Assembly: GCA_049323455.1 (NCBI GenBank)
Contig: JBMONF010000022.1
Span: 1 to 64,000, forward strand
Direction of reading: 5' to 3'
DNA length: 64,000 nucleotides
DNA from: Hypericibacter sp049323455
GTDB taxonomy: Bacteria > Pseudomonadota > Alphaproteobacteria > Dongiales > Dongiaceae
How positions within the stretch are numbered: position 1 is the first letter of the stretch; every line of letters starts with the position of its first letter. Below the pieces are notes generated by a model, which saw only the letters and a program-made list of their open reading frames with translations, ran no database searches and had not been told where the DNA came from. A program made the position numbers and the translations under genes. Of the stretch, positions 60,603 to 64,000 are shown one piece after another.

Positions 60603-61442
60603 CTATTGCGTAACGGGATTATTTTGCTCGTCGAGCAGCGGCACGCCGTAATCGAGCAGGATCTTGTTGATCTCCTGCTGATGCGTTCGGATCAAATCGT
60701 TGATCTGGCGTTTCCACTCCGGCTCGTTGAAGCGCACGCCCATGGTAATGCGGTAGTCGAGGCGCGTCATCGCATCCTCCGAACGCAACGGAACGACCAC
60801 AAGTGGCGTCGACTCCTGCTTGGCGAAATAGCCGGCGATCGGACCCCAAAGAATGCCGACGTCGATCTTGCCGGACGCCACATCGTGCACCAGATCCTGG
60901 GCCGGATGATCATAGCGCGTGTCGACCACGAGCGCGTAGGAATGCAGATGCGCCAGCAGCCCCTTCTGGGCCAGCAGCGTCGCCGGAGGTGTGCCGGCGA
61001 TGACGCCGATCTCGGAGGATCGCAAGGCCTCTTCGTCGAGCGCGTTGAGCGACAACCCGGGGTTCTTGCGATAGACCAGCGCGAACGAGGAGTGATAGTA
61101 GGGGTTGGTGTTTTGCAGGAAGTCGTTGCCCGAGATCGTGCCCATGATCAAGTCGCATCGCCGGGCGCGCAACGTGTTGCGTATGAAGCCCTGGGAATCG
61201 GGATACCAGGTGTATTGCACCGGCACGCCGAGCGCCTTGGCGAAGAGCTCGGCGATCTTGTTCTCGAAGCCCTCTCCCTTGTCGTTGGAGAAGGGCAGGT
61301 TGTTGGGATCCGCACAGACCCGCAATGCCGAGTGATCGACCGCCTCGGCGCTGGCGGCGGAAGCCTGCATCGGCGTCGCCAGCGTCGCTCCGATGACCGC
61401 GAGGACCGCCAGCGATCTCAGCTTGGATGCCATCATCGTCAT
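60603..61442 (-). CDS. xoxJ: Quinoprotein dehydrogenase-associated binding protein, XoxJ
   Basis: A 279-residue periplasmic solute-binding-fold protein with a signal peptide and mature start SALRVCADPNNLPFSNDKGEGFENKIAELF, the hallmark of MxaJ/XoxJ. Its cysteine in RVCADP and ARRCDLIMG may pair. XoxJ interacts with and may activate XoxF. The gene lies after xoxG and before the NitT/TauT binding protein. Confidence 0.92.
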   Translation of the reverse strand: MTMMASKLRSLAVLAVIGATLATPMQASAASAEAVDHSALRVCADPNNLPFSNDKGEGFENKIAELFAKALGVPVQYTWYPDSQGFIRNTLRARRCDLIMGTISGNDFLQNTNPYYHSSFALVYRKNPGLSLNALDEEALRSSEIGVIAGTPPATLLAQKGLLAHLHSYALVVDTRYDHPAQDLVHDVASGKIDVGILWGPIAGYFAKQESTPLVVVPLRSEDAMTRLDYRITMGVRFNEPEWKRQINDLIRTHQQEINKILLDYGVPLLDEQNNPVTQ

Positions 61443-61473
61443 ACTCGGCCTGACTGCTCTTGAAATCCGCGAA

Positions 61474-61965
61474 TTAGGACGGCCCGAGGCAGCTCTCCTC
61501 GGCCGCTTTCGCCTCCGGGGGCTTGGGCTCGTGCTTCGGCGGCCGACCGCGGCCGACCATGCCGTCCGAGCGCGCCTTCAGATAGGCGTAGATATCGTTC
61601 AGATAGCAGACGACGTCGGGGTTGGTTCCGAAGGACGGCATGACGTTCTCGGTGGCGGTCGTGACATTCTTGCGGCCGTTCACGACGACCTCGGCAAACT
61701 GATCGTATGTCATCTTCTTCAGAGAATCGACCAAGGCAGGCGCGAAGGAGCTGCCGAGCCCGTCGGGTCCGTGGCACACATGGCAGGTGGACGCATAGCG
61801 CCGATATCCGTTGTAGACATACCAGTCCACGGTGCCGTCGGGAGCGATCTTGTACGGGTGCTCGGGATCGAACTCCTGCGCCTTCGATGCCGGCGCGAAG
61901 CTCACCGTGACTGCCAGCACGATCAGCAGCCAGATGGTTCGCAGAAGCCGGGGATGCGTATTCAT
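61474..61965 (-). CDS. xoxG: Cytochrome c, XoxG-type electron acceptor
   Basis: A 163-residue periplasmic c-type cytochrome. A signal (LRTIWLLIVLAVTVSFAPASKA) is followed by STCHVCHG (heme attachment CxxCH) and the distal methionine in ENVMPSFGTN, with a proline-rich end. It would take electrons from XoxF. It lies between xoxF and xoxJ, the standard order. AGAAGGAAA precedes the start. Confidence 0.92.
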   Translation of the reverse strand: MNTHPRLLRTIWLLIVLAVTVSFAPASKAQEFDPEHPYKIAPDGTVDWYVYNGYRRYASTCHVCHGPDGLGSSFAPALVDSLKKMTYDQFAEVVVNGRKNVTTATENVMPSFGTNPDVVCYLNDIYAYLKARSDGMVGRGRPPKHEPKPPEAKAAEESCLGPS

Positions 61966-62106
61966 TCAAATTTCCTTCTGTAAGAGGTGTCCTGAGGCAA
62001 AACCAATGCCTGTCGAGCCGGAACCGACGCCGAAGGTTCGCTCACAACGGCTGAGCTGCAGCTCGCAATTTGTCCATTGGAAGGCCGCCACGCCGCCCGA
62101 GAAAGA

Positions 62107-62142
62107 AACCCGGCATCCGAACCGAAGTCGGGATGCCGGGTT
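62107..62142 (-). terminator. Hairpin between xoxF and xoxG
   Basis: A perfect 12-base stem, AACCCGGCATCC with GGATGCCGGGTT, encloses a 12-base loop, 28 bases after xoxF on the minus strand. The tail TTCTTTC follows, so it reads as a terminator or attenuator that would lower the ratio of xoxG to xoxF message. A similar hairpin stabilising the xoxF 3' end is another reading. Confidence 0.75.
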
Positions 62143-62169
62143 CTCACACAGGTTGAGGCTAGATAGTGC

Positions 62170-63966
62170 TCACTCAGACAAGGCAAACACGGTAAGAACG
62201 CCGCCGAGCTGCGTGTACTGCGACAGTGCCTTGTATGCGCCCACCGCACCGAGCCCGGCCGTATCTTCCGTCAGACCCGCCGCCAACCCGATCCCGGCCC
62301 AGCCGCCGACGCCGGACAATACGGCGATGTACTGCTTGCCGTTGTGCTCGTAGGTCGTGACGTTGCCGATGATGCCGGACGGAGTCTTGAACTTCCACAG
62401 CTCCTTGCCGGTTTTCGGATCGACGGCCTTGAGATAGCCTTCGAGCGTGCCGTAAAACACGACATCGCCCGCCGTCGCAAGGGCGCCGCTCCACACCGAG
62501 AACGGCTCGGGATCCGACCACAGGATCTTACCCTTGCCCGCATCCCAGGCGATGAAATTGCCGAGATGCGTGCCGCCCGGTGCCGGGTACATGCTGAGCG
62601 TGGCTCCGACATAGGGCTGGCCAGCCGTATAGCTCACCCGGAACGGCTCGTAGTCCATGCAGACATGGTTGGTCGGCACGTAGAAGACCTTGTTCTTCGG
62701 GTCGAACGCCGCCGGCTGCTGATCCTTGGTGCCGAGCGCCGCCGGGCAGATGCCGGTGGTGTTGACGTCCTCACCCTGGGCATCGGTCGAGTACTTCTGG
62801 ACCACTTGCGGCCGACCCGTCGTCATGTCGACCTTCGTCGCCCAGTTGACCGCGGGATCGTACTTCTCGGCCACCAGCAGCTCGCCCGTTTCGCGATTGA
62901 GGGTGTAGGCGAATCCGTTGCGGTCGAAGTGCACGAGCGCCTTGACCGGCTTACCCTTCACATCGATATCGGCGAGGATCATCTCGTTGATGCCGTCGTA
63001 GTCCCACTCGTCGTGGGGCGTCATCTGGTAGACCCACTTGGCCATGCCGGTGTCCGGATCGCGGGCGAAGATGGTCATGGACCACTTGTTGTCGCCCGGG
63101 CGCTGCTTGGGATTCCAGGTGCTGGGGTTGCCGGAGCCGTAATAGATCAGGTTCAGCTCCGGATCGTAGGAGTACCAGCCCCAGGTGGTGCCGCCGCCGA
63201 TCTTCCACTGATCGCCTTGCCAGGTCTTCAGGCTGGAATCCTTGCCGACCGGCTTGCCGAGCTCGGTGGTCTTCTCGGGATCGAACAGGATGTCGCTGTC
63301 CGGCCCCATCGAATAGGCACGCCAGACCCGCTTGCCGTCGGCGAGGTTGTAAGCGGTCAGGCTGCCGCGCACGCCGAACTCGCCGCCGCTGATGCCAATG
63401 AAGACCTTGTCCTTGACCACCATCGGCGCGCTGGTGCCGGTTTCGCCCTTCTTCGGATCGCCGTTGACCGCCGTCCAGACCACCTTGCCGGTCTTGGCGT
63501 CGAGCGCCACGACCGTGGTGTCCGCTTGGTGCAGAATGATCTTGCCGTCGCCATAGGCCACGCCGCGGTTGACCGTGTCGCAGCACATCACAGGGATCGT
63601 GTCGGGATCCTGCTTCGGCTCGTATTTCCACAAGACCCGCCCGTCGTCATTGAGATCGAGGGCGTAAACGATATTGGGGAAGGGCGTGTGGACATACATG
63701 ACGTTGCCGATGATCAGCGGTCCGCCCTCGTGGCCACGAAGAACGCCCGTCGAGAAGGTCCACGCGACCTGCAGGTCTTTGACGTTGGACTTGGTGATCT
63801 GCTTGAGTTCGCTATAACGCCAATTCGCGTAGTTGCCGGTGGGCATGACCCATTCTTTGGGATTGCCCTGCATCTTCAGGAGTTCTTCGTTCGCCGTCGC
63901 GACTGCCGGCAGAGCGGCAGTGAAGGCGACGGCCAAGGCACCTGCCGTAACTAATGTCAGCCTCAT
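62170..63966 (-). CDS. xoxF: Lanthanide-dependent PQQ methanol/alcohol dehydrogenase, XoxF
   Basis: A 598-residue quinoprotein from ATG 63966 with GGGAGGAGT upstream. A signal peptide (to about residue 26) is followed by the eight-bladed propeller. The adjacent cysteines are Cys128-Cys129 (PVMCCD). Metal ligands by alignment are Glu196 (GGEFG), Asn280 (GSGNPSTW), Asp322 and the extra Asp324 in WDYDG. The additional aspartate marks lanthanide enzymes against calcium MxaF. It oxidises methanol and similar alcohols in the periplasm. The promoter lies beyond the right edge. Confidence 0.96.
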   Translation of the reverse strand: MRLTLVTAGALAVAFTAALPAVATANEELLKMQGNPKEWVMPTGNYANWRYSELKQITKSNVKDLQVAWTFSTGVLRGHEGGPLIIGNVMYVHTPFPNIVYALDLNDDGRVLWKYEPKQDPDTIPVMCCDTVNRGVAYGDGKIILHQADTTVVALDAKTGKVVWTAVNGDPKKGETGTSAPMVVKDKVFIGISGGEFGVRGSLTAYNLADGKRVWRAYSMGPDSDILFDPEKTTELGKPVGKDSSLKTWQGDQWKIGGGTTWGWYSYDPELNLIYYGSGNPSTWNPKQRPGDNKWSMTIFARDPDTGMAKWVYQMTPHDEWDYDGINEMILADIDVKGKPVKALVHFDRNGFAYTLNRETGELLVAEKYDPAVNWATKVDMTTGRPQVVQKYSTDAQGEDVNTTGICPAALGTKDQQPAAFDPKNKVFYVPTNHVCMDYEPFRVSYTAGQPYVGATLSMYPAPGGTHLGNFIAWDAGKGKILWSDPEPFSVWSGALATAGDVVFYGTLEGYLKAVDPKTGKELWKFKTPSGIIGNVTTYEHNGKQYIAVLSGVGGWAGIGLAAGLTEDTAGLGAVGAYKALSQYTQLGGVLTVFALSE

Positions 63967-64000
63967 CGCGGTACTCCTCCCTAAGCTCAACAGGCATGCA

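Overview
The window is GC-rich DNA of alphaproteobacterial character. The support for that is a serine palmitoyltransferase sphingolipid locus of the Caulobacter type, PQQ synthesis genes next to a lanthanide-type XoxF alcohol dehydrogenase, a ChvG/ChvI-like two-component pair, a class I polyhydroxyalkanoate synthase, and intergenic palindromic repeats common in this class. I would place it near Rhodospirillales-like bacteria but cannot name a genus. Nearly every base is coding. There is one tRNA (Asn). I see no rRNA, CRISPR array, transposase or integrase.

Layout. (1) 0.3-6.5 kb: an acyl-CoA catabolic module with two acyl-CoA dehydrogenases, a Rieske oxygenase, a BetI-like TetR regulator, an enoyl-CoA hydratase and a 2,4-dienoyl-CoA-reductase-like SDR. 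(2) 6.6-13.3 kb: a lipoprotein coupled to a response regulator and histidine kinase, two small unknown genes, and a large MASE1-PAS-PAS histidine kinase. (3) 13.6-15.1 kb: tRNA-Asn with its terminator and an unrecognised 386-residue protein. (4) 15.4-25.9 kb: ten codirectional minus-strand genes. Four are recognisably a ceramide pathway (acyl-ACP synthetase, epimerase-type reductase, ACP, serine palmitoyltransferase). A GNAT-like ceramide-synthase candidate and a fatty-acid hydroxylase close the run. Between them lie a metallophosphoesterase, a HIT protein and an LptF/LptG permease pair. (5) 26.3-28.6 kb: a Gfo/Idh/MocA oxidoreductase and a CBS-domain protein.

(6) 28.7-41.3 kb: a polyamine-type ABC transporter (binding protein, two permeases, ATPase), two class III aminotransferases, an ArsC-like protein, a TetR regulator carrying a second helix-turn-helix, an ADP-forming acyl-CoA synthetase and an acyl-CoA dehydrogenase. 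This looks like uptake of an amine or betaine followed by transamination and CoA-linked breakdown. (7) 41.4-49.7 kb: RhlE helicase, isochorismatase-family hydrolase, an ArsR-methyltransferase fusion with metF and a clear operator-like palindrome, a lipoprotein, PHA synthase, and a small secreted protein. (8) 49.7-64 kb: one continuous minus-strand block for periplasmic alcohol oxidation. It holds xoxF, cytochrome xoxG and xoxJ, a NitT/TauT-type ABC transporter, a second ABC system of the PQQ/lanthanide-associated type with a beta-propeller, a small secreted protein, and pqqABCDE. pqqA encodes only 25 residues.

The strongest candidates for undescribed biology are the LptF/LptG pair inside the sphingolipid locus (possible dedicated sphingolipid export), the extra NitT/TauT-type transporter inside the xox-pqq block, the TetR-plus-HTH fusion, and the ArsR-methyltransferase/metF unit with its palindrome.

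All functional calls rest on reading motifs and gene order. No database search was run.
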